Below are positions 20,134 through 29,265 of a stretch of 64,000 nucleotides of DNA, in pieces (the first letter of the stretch is position 1; the number at the start of each line of letters is the position of its first letter). The stretch comes from Paenibacillus amylolyticus (GTDB lineage Bacteria > Bacillota > Bacilli > Paenibacillales > Paenibacillaceae): contig NZ_CP121451.1 in the NCBI RefSeq assembly GCF_029689945.1, positions 5,146,001-5,210,000 on the forward strand. Direction: 5' to 3'. The position numbers were made by a program, and so were the translations under genes. The notes under the pieces are model-generated. The model had not been told where the DNA came from. It saw only the letters and a program-made list of their open reading frames with translations, and did not search any database.

Positions 20134-21640
20134 GCTTACCCTCCCCTTCCTCTCGTTCACGAATAATCTGCTCCATGCGGCTGCGAACGGAAGAATTCAT
20201 GGCTGGTTGCTCCTGGTTCAGTTCCTGATCCAGCTTGTTCCATTGCTGCCGGAAAGATTTCTTGGCCAGACTCGGGGCAACCCGATAATTGTTCCATCCT
20301 TTGAGTGGACCCAGCTTGAGGGAAATGCCGTTGTTGCGTACAACAGCCTTCTGCCCAATCTGTCCCAGACGTATGGCTGCACTGAAGCGTTTGGAATTGG
20401 ATACCACAGCGGCAAACCCCTTCATGCCCATACTTTCCATCTTGTTTCCATGGCCGTCTTCCACTTTACGTCTACGTAAATAAACGAGCATATCATGCAA
20501 TGGAATCTTAACTGGACATGCTTCATAACAGGCTCCACACAGACTTGAAGCACTCGCAATATCATTCCATTCGTCAATGTTGCCATTGAGTGCAGGTGTC
20601 AATACCGCTCCAATCGGTCCGCTATAGGTTCCACCATAGGCATGGCCCCCAATATGGCGATATACCGGACAAGCATTCAGACAAGCACCGCATCGAATAC
20701 AATTCAGCAGTTCTTGAAACTCAGGATCACCTAACTGAAGGGATCGACCATTGTCCACGATAATAATGTGCATTTCATCCGGTCCATCCGCATCTGCTGT
20801 ACGGCGAGGACCTGTGATGCCTGACATGTACATCGTCAGTTTCTGACCTGTTGCGGAGCGAGGCAATAAGGTTGCCATCACCTCCAGATCCGTCCACGAT
20901 GGAATGATCCGTTCCATGCCCATGAGTGTAATCTGCGTTTTGGGAACCGTGGATACCATACGGGCATTGCCTTCATTCTCGAACAATACCATGGAGCCTG
21001 TCTCCGCAATTGCGAAATTACAGCCGGTCATGCCAATATCGGCTTCCAGGAACTTCTCGCGCAGCTTTTTGCGAACAAATCCGGCAAGCACCGTCGTGTC
21101 CGGCTCCAGAATCTCACCTGCTTCCTTGGATAACAACTCTGCGATCTGATACCGGTTCTTATGAATGGCTGGAATGACAATATGCGAAGGGGCTTCACCT
21201 GCCAACTGAATAATATATTCACCCAGATCCGTCTCAATGGCTTCAATGCCTGCCGACTCCAGCACATGATTCAGATGCACTTCCTCTGATACCATCGATT
21301 TGGACTTGACCACCGTGGAAGCCTGTTTATGCGCCGCAATATCCAGCGCAATCGCCGCTGCTTCAACTGAAGTATCTGCAAAATGAATATGCACCCCGTT
21401 CGCACGCGCGTTATTCACAAATTCATTCAGATAATAATCCAGATGCGCAATCGTATGCAGGCGAATCTGACGGCCACGTTCCCGCCATTCATCCCAGTTT
21501 CCATGTTCTTCTGAGGCAGACTTCTTCCCATTACGCAAACGTTCTGTCGTGAATTTCACCGCTTTACGCAGAAAATCATCATTCAGGGCCAGTCCGGCAC
21601 GTTCTTTGACTGTCGTATCCATAACTCCCGGTTGACTCAT
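20123..21640 (-). CDS. lutB: Lactate utilization iron-sulfur protein LutB
   Basis: 505 residues. The N-terminal LUD domain includes ADIGMTGCNFAIAETGSMVLFENEGNAR. Two [4Fe-4S] motifs follow: CIRCGACLNACPVY near residue 315 and CGACYEACPVKIP near 365. A C-terminal DUF3390-type tail (FRQQWNKLDQELNQEQPA) follows. LutB is the electron-carrying subunit of the L-lactate oxidising complex. Its ATG overlaps the lutA stop by four bases. Confidence 0.95.
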   Translation of the reverse strand: MSQPGVMDTTVKERAGLALNDDFLRKAVKFTTERLRNGKKSASEEHGNWDEWRERGRQIRLHTIAHLDYYLNEFVNNARANGVHIHFADTSVEAAAIALDIAAHKQASTVVKSKSMVSEEVHLNHVLESAGIEAIETDLGEYIIQLAGEAPSHIVIPAIHKNRYQIAELLSKEAGEILEPDTTVLAGFVRKKLREKFLEADIGMTGCNFAIAETGSMVLFENEGNARMVSTVPKTQITLMGMERIIPSWTDLEVMATLLPRSATGQKLTMYMSGITGPRRTADADGPDEMHIIIVDNGRSLQLGDPEFQELLNCIRCGACLNACPVYRHIGGHAYGGTYSGPIGAVLTPALNGNIDEWNDIASASSLCGACYEACPVKIPLHDMLVYLRRRKVEDGHGNKMESMGMKGFAAVVSNSKRFSAAIRLGQIGQKAVVRNNGISLKLGPLKGWNNYRVAPSLAKKSFRQQWNKLDQELNQEQPAMNSSVRSRMEQIIREREEGEGKHGH

Positions 21641-22365
21641 CCTGTTTGCACCCCCTCATACAGCAGTTCCGCCAGATGCATCACACGCACCGGTTCATTC
21701 CGATAACGCAGATTACCTGCAATATTCATCAGACAGGCCATGTCCAAGCCAACGAGTACTTCGGCTTGTGTCTCTTTGACATGATCGACCTTCTCCGTCA
21801 CCATCGCTCCTGAAATATCGGACATTTTGATGGCAAACGTACCCCCGAACCCACAGCAGTCCTCTGCAAACGGAAGCGGCACCAACTCCAATCCTTTTAC
21901 TTGAGAGAGCAGCGCCATCGGCTCATCCTTCACACCCAACACACGGCTGCCGTGGCAGGATGGATGATAGGTAACTTTGTGCGGAAAATGGGCACCCAGA
22001 TCGGTTATGCCGAGTACCTGAACGAGGAACTGAGTGAATTCATAGGCTTTGGCTTCCAATCGTTTGGCCTTCTCCAACCACCCCGGTTCATCCGCGAACA
22101 GTTCGGGATAATGATGGATCATATACGTGCACGATCCGGATGGACAGACTACAAAATCACTGTCGTCAAACGCTTCAAGAATCGTCTTGGCCGCTACCCG
22201 TGTCTCGTCCCAGTACCCGCTATTGTAGGAAGGCTGACCACAGCAGGTCTGCACCGGCGGGAAATCCAGCCGAACGCCATGAGCGGCGAGCAATCTGACC
22301 ATGGCTTCCCCCACTCGGGGATAGATGGCATCGCTGAGGCAGGTAATGAATAAGGAGACCTTCAT
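21637..22365 (-). CDS. lutA: Lactate utilization protein LutA (CCG-domain)
   Basis: 242 residues with the two cysteine-rich CCG domains typical of LutA/GlcF/HdrB proteins: TCCGQPSYNSGYWD near residue 42 and EDCCGFGGTFAIKMSDI near residue 170, plus HPSCHGSRVLG. These cysteines bind an iron-sulfur or heme-like redox centre in the lactate oxidase complex. TAGGAG lies 9 bases before the ATG. It is the first gene of lutABC; no LutR-type GntR regulator is adjacent. Confidence 0.95.
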   Translation of the reverse strand: MKVSLFITCLSDAIYPRVGEAMVRLLAAHGVRLDFPPVQTCCGQPSYNSGYWDETRVAAKTILEAFDDSDFVVCPSGSCTYMIHHYPELFADEPGWLEKAKRLEAKAYEFTQFLVQVLGITDLGAHFPHKVTYHPSCHGSRVLGVKDEPMALLSQVKGLELVPLPFAEDCCGFGGTFAIKMSDISGAMVTEKVDHVKETQAEVLVGLDMACLMNIAGNLRYRNEPVRVMHLAELLYEGVQTG

Positions 22366-22395
22366 AATTACACGCTCCTATTAACTGATTAGTAG

Positions 22396-22630
22396 ATGAA
22401 TTGACTAAAAATATTGAATAAGAATATTTACAATGAACACTCCGATGACAGAATAACCTTCCGATTGCTGTTATCCCCAGATTTTTTAATTACTTTTTAA
22501 AGGATAAAATCCGGGGATAAAGGCGCAGTATATGCTTCCGATGCAGCTTTCTTTCAGAAAGCTTTTAGCTTCGCTTCTTCAAGTTATTTCTGTCCTCTCC
22601 GTTTCGTATAAATGTTTAGTTCAATTTATA
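22396..22630. repeat. MITE-like interspersed repeat, copy B
   Basis: Left end AATTGACTAAAAATATT and right end AATGTTTAGTTCAATTTAT are inverted. Inside are CCGATGACAGAATAACCTTCC, ATCCCCAGATTTT/AAAATCCGGGGAT, a GCTTTCTTTCAGAAAGC hairpin and TATTTCTGTCCTCTCCG. It fills the gap between the deoR-type stop and the lutA start, so lutA's promoter must lie in or beside it. Confidence 0.85.
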
Positions 22631-22646
22631 TTAATAAATTCAAAGC

Positions 22647-23408
22647 TTAAACTGTGATGATCTCGATGTCGTATCCGCTCAAACGTTCTGTCTGTTCAGC
22701 CTCCAATGGCTGATTGGTAACGATCGTATGAACTGCGTTTAACCCGGATACTCGGGCAAAAGCACGGACACCAAATTTACTGGCATCTGCAAGTAAGATG
22801 ACCTGATCGGATATACCCACCATCCTCTGCTTCAGCCTGGCCTGGAGTTCGTTGGATTCACTGATTCCGCCGCCTTCGAGATGAACACCTTTGCACGACA
22901 TGAACATTTTATCCACATGATACGTTTCCAGAGAACGCTCAGCGAGCGGCCCAACAAAAGACAAGGAGCGAGATGCGAGCTGGCCCCCCGTCGATATGAC
23001 TTCAACCTTGTCACGACTACTGAGTTCAGTCGCGATTTGAATCGAATTGGTTAAGACCGTCAGCGGAAAATCAGGCATATTGGCTGCCATATAACCTGCT
23101 GTGGTACTGGCATCCAACAAAATGCGATCACCCGGATGAATCATCGCCAGAGCCGCCTGTGCAATCTGCTTTTTCTCTTCCGCATGGGTTGTCTCCCTGA
23201 TCCGGTAAGGGATCTCCGGCTGCTCTTCCTTCACACTCACTGCACCACCGTGAGAGCGGCGCAGTCGCCCTGCCTGCTCCAGCCGATCCAGATCGCGCCG
23301 GATCGTTTCCTCCGTCACCCGGCAGCGCTCACTAAGCTCGGATACACGCATACTGCCCTTTTCATTCACCATCTCCACAATCCGGTCATACCGCTCGGCT
23401 GCCAGCAT
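22647..23408 (-). CDS. DeoR-family transcriptional regulator (likely rhamnose regulator)
   Basis: About 253 residues. The N-terminal helix-turn-helix reads MRVSELSERCRVTEETIRRDLDRLE, with the DeoR signature RLRRSHGGAV, followed by a DeoRC sensor domain (LLDASTTAGYMA, VISTGGQLASRSLSFVGP, LLADASKFG). The ATG directly follows the rhaB stop (TAACATG), so the two are cotranscribed and it probably responds to a rhamnose-pathway intermediate such as rhamnulose-1-phosphate. A close paralogue is at 33595. The TGTTT repeats at 24996-25020 are a candidate target. Confidence 0.9.
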   Translation of the reverse strand: MLAAERYDRIVEMVNEKGSMRVSELSERCRVTEETIRRDLDRLEQAGRLRRSHGGAVSVKEEQPEIPYRIRETTHAEEKKQIAQAALAMIHPGDRILLDASTTAGYMAANMPDFPLTVLTNSIQIATELSSRDKVEVISTGGQLASRSLSFVGPLAERSLETYHVDKMFMSCKGVHLEGGGISESNELQARLKQRMVGISDQVILLADASKFGVRAFARVSGLNAVHTIVTNQPLEAEQTERLSGYDIEIITV

Positions 23409-23409
23409 G

Positions 23410-24904
23410 TTACACCTCACTCCCCGCTTGTGAATCAGATGAAGCCGTCAGACGCAGAAATCTGCCGTAAGCCTCTTCCCAAATGGACCTATCCTGCGGC
23501 TCATATGCAGTTACCGGGAACGAATCACGAATGGCTTTTCGAGCTTCCCAGATATCCTTAAAAGCTCCGCTTGCCATCCATTGCACAGCCATATTCCCGA
23601 TGGCACTTCCCTCTGCCGGACCTGCCCATACCGGCTTACTGATGGAATTCGCAGTCCACTGACATAACAGCCGGTTCTGGATACCTCCACCGACCATATG
23701 CAACCCGTTAAATGTCTGCCCCGACAATTGTTCCGTCCATTCCAGCACTCTTCTATACTTCAATGCCAGACTCTCCAGAATTGCCCGGGCAATAGCCCCT
23801 TGATCCTCTGGCACCACTTGCCCTGTATCCCGGCAATACTGCCGTATACGGGTGGTCATGTCTCCTGCTGGCAAGAACAGTTCATCATCCGGATCAAACA
23901 AACTTGCAAATGGAGCTGCCTGTTCAGCCTCGGCCAATAACGCATCGTAGCTGATTCCCTTCCCTTGACGCTCCCCACTCTCGCATGCTTTCCTGCAAGA
24001 TCCATAGGCCCATGATGTTCTTAAGCAGACGGAATGTTCCGCCTGCTCCGCCTTCATTCGTGAAATTCAAGGCCAGACTCTGGCTACTGATCACAGGTTG
24101 ATCTATCTCCGTACCCATCAGGGACCAGGTTCCACAACTCAGATAAGCAAATGAACGTTCCGTTGCAGGAACAGCCACAACGGCTGAACCTGTATCATGC
24201 TCCGCAACCGCGATTACGGGAATCGGGGACAGACCCAGATCGGTGCAGATACTGCTGCGCAGCTGTCCAACACGGGTGCCTGGCAGCACGGCTTCGCCGA
24301 ACAGTTTCTCCGAAATGCGAATATGTGCCAGCAACTCACGATCCCACTGCCCCGCCGATGGATTGTATAATTGCGTAGTCGTTGCATTCGTGAACTCATT
24401 TACCGCTTCCCCGGTCAGGAAATAACGCAGCAAATCCGGAATCATGAGAAAACGCTCTGCTTCATGAAGTAACGGGGAACCGCTACGCTCAAGCGTGGCC
24501 AATTGATACAGCGTATTAAAGCCAAGAAACTGAATTCCTGTACGTTCGAAGATTCGCTGAGAGCTCAGCTCTTGGCGCACCTGATCCATCGTGCCGTTAA
24601 ACTGTGTATCACGGTAGTGATACGGGTTACCCAGCAACTCACCATGACTGCCGAGCATACCAAAATCAACGCCCCAGGAATCAATCCCCAGGCTCTCCGG
24701 CTGTTCTCCCTGCTGTTTCACCAGGGTAAGCCCTTGCAACAATTCATGATGCAATCGCAGAATATCCCAGTGCATCCGCTCGCCAACCTTCACTGGTTCA
24801 TTTTTGAACCGATGAATTTCGCTCGTTTCGATCCCTCGATCATTCAGATGTCCCAGTAGCGCTCTCCCGCTCCCAGCGCCCAGATCATAAGCCAGCACAC
24901 TCAC
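23410..24904 (-). CDS. rhaB: Rhamnulokinase RhaB, frameshifted
   Basis: The merged protein of about 498 residues is an FGGY-family kinase: N-terminal VLAYDLGAGSGRALLG (phosphate 1 motif), SLGIDSWGVDFGML, FLMIPDLLRYFLTG, SCGTWSLMGTE and C-terminal MVGGGIQNRLLCQWTAN. This pattern is that of L-rhamnulose kinase. The break is in CCCC at 23973-23976; removing one base gives SMREWERQGKGISYDALLAEA. The start is GTG. It feeds rhamnulose-1-phosphate to aldolase, yielding DHAP and lactaldehyde. Isomerase, aldolase and mutarotase genes are not in the window. Confidence 0.9.
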
Positions 24905-24995
24905 CGCGCTTCACCAACCTTTCAACCATTCTATTTTCCAAACGCTATCACGTATACAAGTCCGTAATCCTGTACTTTTTGTTGTATTTGTTGTT

Positions 24996-25020
24996 TGTTT
25001 ATTTTTGTTTAATACTGTTT
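24996..25020. promoter_or_regulatory. Three TGTTT repeats in 10-bp phase upstream of rhaB
   Basis: TGTTT occurs at 24996, 25006 and 25016, exactly one helical turn apart, 92 bases upstream of the rhaB start in a T-rich stretch with further TTGTTG copies. Multiple half-sites on one face of the helix are typical of DeoR-family operators, and a DeoR gene is in the operon. Binding is inferred. Confidence 0.5.
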
Positions 25021-25046
25021 AACTTTATTTTACGAGTATATCACCA

Positions 25047-25061
25047 TTGTAAGCGTTTGAA
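25047..25061. promoter_or_regulatory. Candidate CcpA cre site upstream of rhaB
   Basis: TTGTAAGCGTTTGAA matches the cre consensus WTGNAANCGNWNNCW at 14 of 15 positions, about 143 bases before the rhaB start. It is placed where catabolite repression of rhamnose use would act. Confidence 0.5.
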
Positions 25062-25088
25062 TACCCTTCGCTTTTTCTTTCTTTTGGG

Positions 25089-25126
25089 TATACCAAAAAC
25101 GACTCTCTCCACATGGGAGGAGCCGC
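25089..25126 (-). terminator. Possible terminator of the DUF2500 gene
   Basis: On the minus strand GGCTCCTCC pairs imperfectly with GGAGAGAGTC and is followed by GTTTTTGG. It lies just after the corrected end of the gene at 25139. Confidence 0.45.
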
Positions 25127-25138
25127 ATTTCTTTTTCT

Positions 25139-25653
25139 TCACGTATAAAATTGGCCTTTGCTTACCCCCGACTGGGGCTGTACATCTCTCTCAAAATGCT
25201 TGAACCGTGTCCCCTGATACGTCAGCATCCCCGATCATTTTCCACCAGCATGCCGTAATGGTTGCCGCCAACGATCAGTTCAATGCGCTCCCCATTATCG
25301 AATTCAAATGTAACATAATACCGGGTAGTCGCACTGCTATCCCCGCTTCCACCTGAAAATTCCGTTCGTTTGGCCACCACCGTTGAATGCAGGGTTAATA
25401 CGGCGGCAGCGTTATTCGAGGACCACGTGCGTACCCCGGAAATAATAACAAAAACAATAATTCCCGCAATGATGAGAAATATGCCGCCAATGAAAATCGA
25501 GGCAAAAGCATTCATTGTAGCAAATTCATTGAATCCCGAAAAGAAACCACCCTGGTTACCTTCAAAACCCGGTACTCCATTCATGTCGTCAAACACACCA
25601 AAGCCATCCACGCTTAATCGGCCCATAGATGAGGACACGCTCGCTAACGCCAT
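25139..25653 (-). CDS. DUF2500-family membrane protein, frameshifted
   Basis: The protein has one strong membrane helix (FIGGIFLIIAGIIVFVIISGV, about residues 54-74), then the DUF2500 domain: TLHSTVVAKRTE, TRYYVTFEFDNGERIEL and NHYGMLVENDRG. As written it stops at 25222; adding one C to the CCCC at 25229-25232 gives RGMLTYQGTRFKHFERDVQ and a stop at 25139, which completes the family C-terminus (about 171 residues). Function of the family is unknown. It is 110 bases downstream of pepF and on the same strand. Confidence 0.8.
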
Positions 25654-25762
25654 TCATCATCGTTCCTTTCCCCTTGCAAAATAAGAATGCACCGCCCCAC
25701 GCAAGGGAGGCGGTGCATGCAGACAACCCGTTCTGCCTTGTCCGTATACTATATGAACCAGA

Positions 25763-27565
25763 TCAGGAATACAGACGTTCAAGTTCGTCGACCAGACTGC
25801 CGACATAAGCAACCGCAGAACGGATCGGCTCAGGTCCGGACATATCCACACCCGCAAGCTTCATTAACTCCTGCGGCGTCAGACTTCCACCAGCTTTGAG
25901 TGCTTCAAGCCAGCGATCTACCGCAGGCTGTCCCTCTTCCCGAATCTGCTGCGCTGCCGCTGTGGAAGCAGTCAAACCTGCCGCATAGGTATATGGATAT
26001 AGTCCCATGTAATAATGAGGTTGTCTCATCCACGTGAGCTTGGCCCCTTCATCAATCACCAGATCAGGTCCCCAGAATTCAGAGAGGATGTCCCCTTTGA
26101 GCTGACTTAACGTCTTCGCCGTAATCGGCTCATCATTAGTAGCGCGTGCATACACCCTGCGCTGCAATTCACCTTCCAGCAGATGCGTAACGAAGTTATG
26201 GTAATACGTGTTCAACAGCTGCAAAATGACCCAACGACGCATTCTCGGATTATCGGAACGCTTCAACAGATGATCTGCGAGCAGCATTTCATTCATGGTC
26301 GAAGGTGCCTCAATGAAATACAGCGATGGTCTTGTATTCGTGAGCCGTTGGTACCGTCCCGCAAGCATAAAGTGACCTGCGTGTCCCACTTCATGGGCAA
26401 GCGTAAATGCTCCGCGCATATTGTTCGCCCATGAGATCAAGATATAGGAATGTGAACCATATATAGAGGAACAAAATGCCCCTGTCGATTTGCCTGCATT
26501 ATCTGCGTAATCCACCCAGCGTTCACTGAATGCGCGCTCTACGATCTCGCCATACTCCGGCCCAAGCACATCAAGTGCTTCTCGGATGAGAGTGCAAGCC
26601 TCGTCATATGTAATGGCAGGGCTAAATTCAGGATCCAGCGGGGCTTTCAGATCACAGAACATCAGCTTGTCCAGACCCAGCTCACGTTTCTTGAGAGCCG
26701 CCAGTCTGCGCATGTGTGGTGCAAGTTCCTGCTGAATAATATAGAGGATATTATTGTACATCTCTTTACTCACTTGCTGTGGGCTGAGAAGCATATCTGT
26801 AACATCGTCGTAACCACGCAGCCTGGATAGGACCACCTGTTTCTTCACTTCGGTTGCATAACCTTCTGCAAACGTATTTTTGTAATCATTCAATGTTGAG
26901 CTGAATGCAGCATAAGCAGAACGGCGCAGCTTCGTATCGGACGACATCTCATAATTATTTTCATAAAAAGACCAGGACAGTGGACGAGTATTATCCTCTC
27001 CATCGAGGGCATCATCAAACGTCATGTCTGCCAGTTTACCACGCAGATAGATTCGGCATGGAGAATCCAGTACCTCTCCGAGTGAAGCGAGTACCTTCTC
27101 GGTTTCCGGTGTGAGCCGATGTGCTTTTTCCTGAATCAAACGCTCCAAACTGCGCGCATACGGCTCCAGCCCCGGAAGCTCCTGAATATAACGCTCTACC
27201 GTTCCATCCGGAAGTTCAACGATCTCCGAATTGACAAAAGACAAGGACGACGACAGGTTCGACAGGATATCTCCTGCTTTGGCTGAATTCTCTATGTTCA
27301 CCGGATTGGTGCTGTCCTCAGACTGTTTCAAGCGGGCATAAGAAGCCGTCTTGCCAATGCGCTCCTGCAAAGCTTCACGGGCATCCAGACAAGCCAACAA
27401 TTGTTCAGCGCCTTCGCCCAGACGTCCTTTGAACGTTTCAATCTGGGCAGCAGCCTCAGGAAGGGATCGAAGCTCCTGCTCCCACTCTACATCGGTTACA
27501 AACAAGTCTCTCAGATCCCATGTGGTTTCCTGGCCTACCTCAGCACGTGTACGTATTTTTTCCAT
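25763..27565 (-). CDS. pepF: Oligoendopeptidase F (M3B metallopeptidase)
   Basis: 600 residues, the usual PepF length. The zinc motif HEVGHAGHF lies near residue 390, followed by the glutamate ligand region APSTMNEMLLADHLL. The N-terminal helical domain begins TTWDLRDLFVTDVEWEQEL and the C-terminus includes YYMGLYPYTYAAGLTASTA. PepF cleaves 7-17 residue peptides in the cytoplasm, in peptide recycling. AGGAGG lies upstream of the ATG at a rather long distance (about 13 bases). Confidence 0.95.
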   Translation of the reverse strand: MEKIRTRAEVGQETTWDLRDLFVTDVEWEQELRSLPEAAAQIETFKGRLGEGAEQLLACLDAREALQERIGKTASYARLKQSEDSTNPVNIENSAKAGDILSNLSSSLSFVNSEIVELPDGTVERYIQELPGLEPYARSLERLIQEKAHRLTPETEKVLASLGEVLDSPCRIYLRGKLADMTFDDALDGEDNTRPLSWSFYENNYEMSSDTKLRRSAYAAFSSTLNDYKNTFAEGYATEVKKQVVLSRLRGYDDVTDMLLSPQQVSKEMYNNILYIIQQELAPHMRRLAALKKRELGLDKLMFCDLKAPLDPEFSPAITYDEACTLIREALDVLGPEYGEIVERAFSERWVDYADNAGKSTGAFCSSIYGSHSYILISWANNMRGAFTLAHEVGHAGHFMLAGRYQRLTNTRPSLYFIEAPSTMNEMLLADHLLKRSDNPRMRRWVILQLLNTYYHNFVTHLLEGELQRRVYARATNDEPITAKTLSQLKGDILSEFWGPDLVIDEGAKLTWMRQPHYYMGLYPYTYAAGLTASTAAAQQIREEGQPAVDRWLEALKAGGSLTPQELMKLAGVDMSGPEPIRSAVAYVGSLVDELERLYS

Positions 27566-27670
27566 CTTTAGTTGTCATCCTCCTTTCATTTTCCAATATC
27601 TCTCATCGTATCATATTCGGTTTATGTATACATGACATCTGCAAATAATGAGACTTTTGGTTCAGGGGAG

Positions 27671-27859
27671 TATAGATTGGACTAAAGAATATTCACACTT
27701 ACCACTCCGATGACAGAACAACCTTCCGATCGCTGTTATCCCCTAATTTTTTGATTCAATTTTATAAAGGTGAAAATCCGGTGATAAAGGCGAACGCTCC
27801 GCTTCTTCAGGTTCTTTCTGTCCTCTACGTTCTCGTGTGAATGTGTAGTTCAATCTATA
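27671..27859. repeat. MITE-like interspersed repeat, copy C (short form)
   Basis: Ends TATAGATTGGACTAAA and TAGTTCAATCTATA are inverted. Contains CCTTCCGATCGCTGTTATCC, a degraded ATCCCC/GGTGAT pair and GGTTCTTTCTGTCCTC, but lacks the internal AGCTTTC...GAAAGCT hairpin present in copies A and B. Located between pepF and hxlR in a 500-base gene-free stretch. Confidence 0.8.
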
Positions 27860-27876
27860 TAAAAGGGGCATCTGGA

Positions 27877-27985
27877 AAAAAGGCGAAGTGCATGCTTTAA
27901 TGTAGCTTTTTTTCGGAAAGCTTTTAGCTTCGCTTCTTCTAACTATTTCTGTCCTCTACGTTTCGTATAAACTTTTGTTCCACTG
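27877..27985. repeat. Partial MITE-like repeat, right half
   Basis: AGGCGAAGTGCATGC, AGCTTTTTTTCGGAAAGCTTTTAGCTTCGC and ATTTCTGTCCTCTACG match the right half of copies A and B (for example 22520-22610) but not the adjoining copy C, which lacks the hairpin. It begins about 18 bases after copy C, so two elements are nested or tandem here. Confidence 0.7.
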
Positions 27986-28005
27986 ACCATGGTTTAGAAG
28001 TAACT

Positions 28006-28051
28006 AAAAAAAACGCTAGGTGATGGAAAAACTCCATACACCAAGCGTTTT
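28006..28051 (-). terminator. Terminator of hxlR
   Basis: On the minus strand AAAACGCTTGGTGTATGGAG pairs with the segment CCATCACCTAGCG and is followed by eight T. It lies 16 bases after the hxlR stop. Confidence 0.88.
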
Positions 28052-28066
28052 AATGAATATAACTAT

Positions 28067-28426
28067 TTAGCTTTCTTTCCAGATTACATTTTCACCGTAA
28101 TTTTTGCCCCAGTTATACATTGCGTGCAGGACAGGCATCAGGCTCTGGCCGTGATCTGTCAGCGTATATTCCACCCGAGGAGGGACCTCTGCATACACTT
28201 TTCGCTCAATCAGCTTGTCTTCCTCCAGCTCACGTAGCTGGTTGGTCAGCATCTTCTGGGTAATATGAGGGATTAGCCGTTTCAATTCACTAAAACGTTT
28301 GGTGCCTTCCAGACCCAAATGCCACAATATAATCAGTTTCCATTTGCCACCAATCACCGCAAGAGTCAGTTCCTTCTCACAGTTGATTTCTTTCAGATTA
28401 ATCCGTTCTTTGACTTCGGCTGCCAT
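28067..28426 (-). CDS. hxlR: HxlR-family transcriptional regulator
   Basis: About 119 residues. The winged helix-turn-helix pattern [52 protein letters not shown] and [15 protein letters not shown] is diagnostic of the HxlR (DUF24) family. The Cys-Glu-Lys N-terminus resembles Bacillus HxlR, a formaldehyde-responsive activator. Start ATG 28426 chosen for AGGGGG 9 bases upstream; the frame is open to 28474. It lies downstream of hxlAB on the same strand but behind a terminator, whereas Bacillus subtilis has it divergent. Assignment as the hxlAB activator rests on linkage. Confidence 0.82.
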   Translation of the reverse strand: MAAEVKERINLKEINCEKELTLAVIGGKWKLIILWHLGLEGTKRFSELKRLIPHITQKMLTNQLRELEEDKLIERKVYAEVPPRVEYTLTDHGQSLMPVLHAMYNWGKNYGENVIWKES

Positions 28427-28646
28427 GGCTCCGAGCCCCCTCATCTTCAATCTTATATCGCGTATATTACGCATATCACAGGAATACTCACATCAGGTAA
28501 GCTTTCCGCTCCATGCATGATGTAATAAGTACATTCATTCGATACAGCTATTTATTAATTCTACTACAGCCTGCACGGGATGCATAGTTTAACTGAAATC
28601 AATAAACACGACTAAAACATATTCACATAAGAACTGTACATCGCAC

Positions 28647-28687
28647 AAAAGACCAGAACCCTTCATAATCAAAGGATTCCGGTCTTT
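28647..28687 (-). terminator. Terminator of hxlAB
   Basis: On the minus strand AAAGACCGGAATCCTTTGA pairs with the AAGGGTTCTGGTCTT segment, followed by TTTT. It lies 10 bases after hxlB and isolates it from hxlR. Confidence 0.85.
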
Positions 28688-28697
28688 CATCTATTCT

Positions 28698-29261
28698 CTA
28701 TTCCAGGTTGGCGTGGCGGCCAAACATGTCCGCTCCAGTCATGCCCTTCATTTCCATCATCGTAAGGATGAGAGCATCCATGCCGATTAACAGTCCCTGT
28801 TCGAACAAAGAGCCCATCGGCTGAATGGTTACTTCTGCTCCGGAAGTTGCTGTGTCCTCTTTGGCTGATGCCGGAAGACGCACTACCGTAGTAGCCAATT
28901 GCCCAATTGTGGATTCTGGTTTGATCGTAATCAATCCCACGGGTGCGCCTGCCTGAATGGCCTTCTGAGCCATCGCTACCAGACTGCCTGTCTCTCCTGA
29001 GCCTGAGCACAACAGCAGGAAGTCCTTCGAGCTAATCCCGGGTGTAACGGTCTCACCTACCACATATACACGAAGTCCCATCTGCATCAGTCTCATGGCA
29101 AAGGCCTTCCCCATTAGACCTGACCGGCCTGCCCCGGCCACAAAGATCTGTTCCGCAGCCAGAATATGTTCAGCCATCGCTTGCATCTCTGCATCATCGA
29201 TCTGGCTTAACGTACGCTCCAGCTCCTTTAAGATGTCCGCTGCATATTGTGTTTTGCTCAT
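28698..29261 (-). CDS. hxlB: 6-phospho-3-hexuloisomerase HxlB
   Basis: About 187 residues, a SIS-domain sugar isomerase: VAGAGRSGLMGKAFAMRLMQMG, CSGSGETGSLVAMAQKA and SGAEVTIQPMGSLFEQGLL. It converts D-arabino-3-hexulose-6-phosphate to fructose-6-phosphate, the second step of ribulose monophosphate formaldehyde fixation. ATG 29261 follows AAGGGT and sits four bases after the hxlA stop; the longer open frame to 29339 lies inside hxlA and is not used. Confidence 0.93.
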   Translation of the reverse strand: MSKTQYAADILKELERTLSQIDDAEMQAMAEHILAAEQIFVAGAGRSGLMGKAFAMRLMQMGLRVYVVGETVTPGISSKDFLLLCSGSGETGSLVAMAQKAIQAGAPVGLITIKPESTIGQLATTVVRLPASAKEDTATSGAEVTIQPMGSLFEQGLLIGMDALILTMMEMKGMTGADMFGRHANLE

Positions 29262-29265
29262 GTGC

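Noticed and set aside
23410..24904. Rhamnulokinase as a true pseudogene
   Set aside because: Only one extra base in a CCCC run separates two otherwise intact halves, as in the other affected genes.
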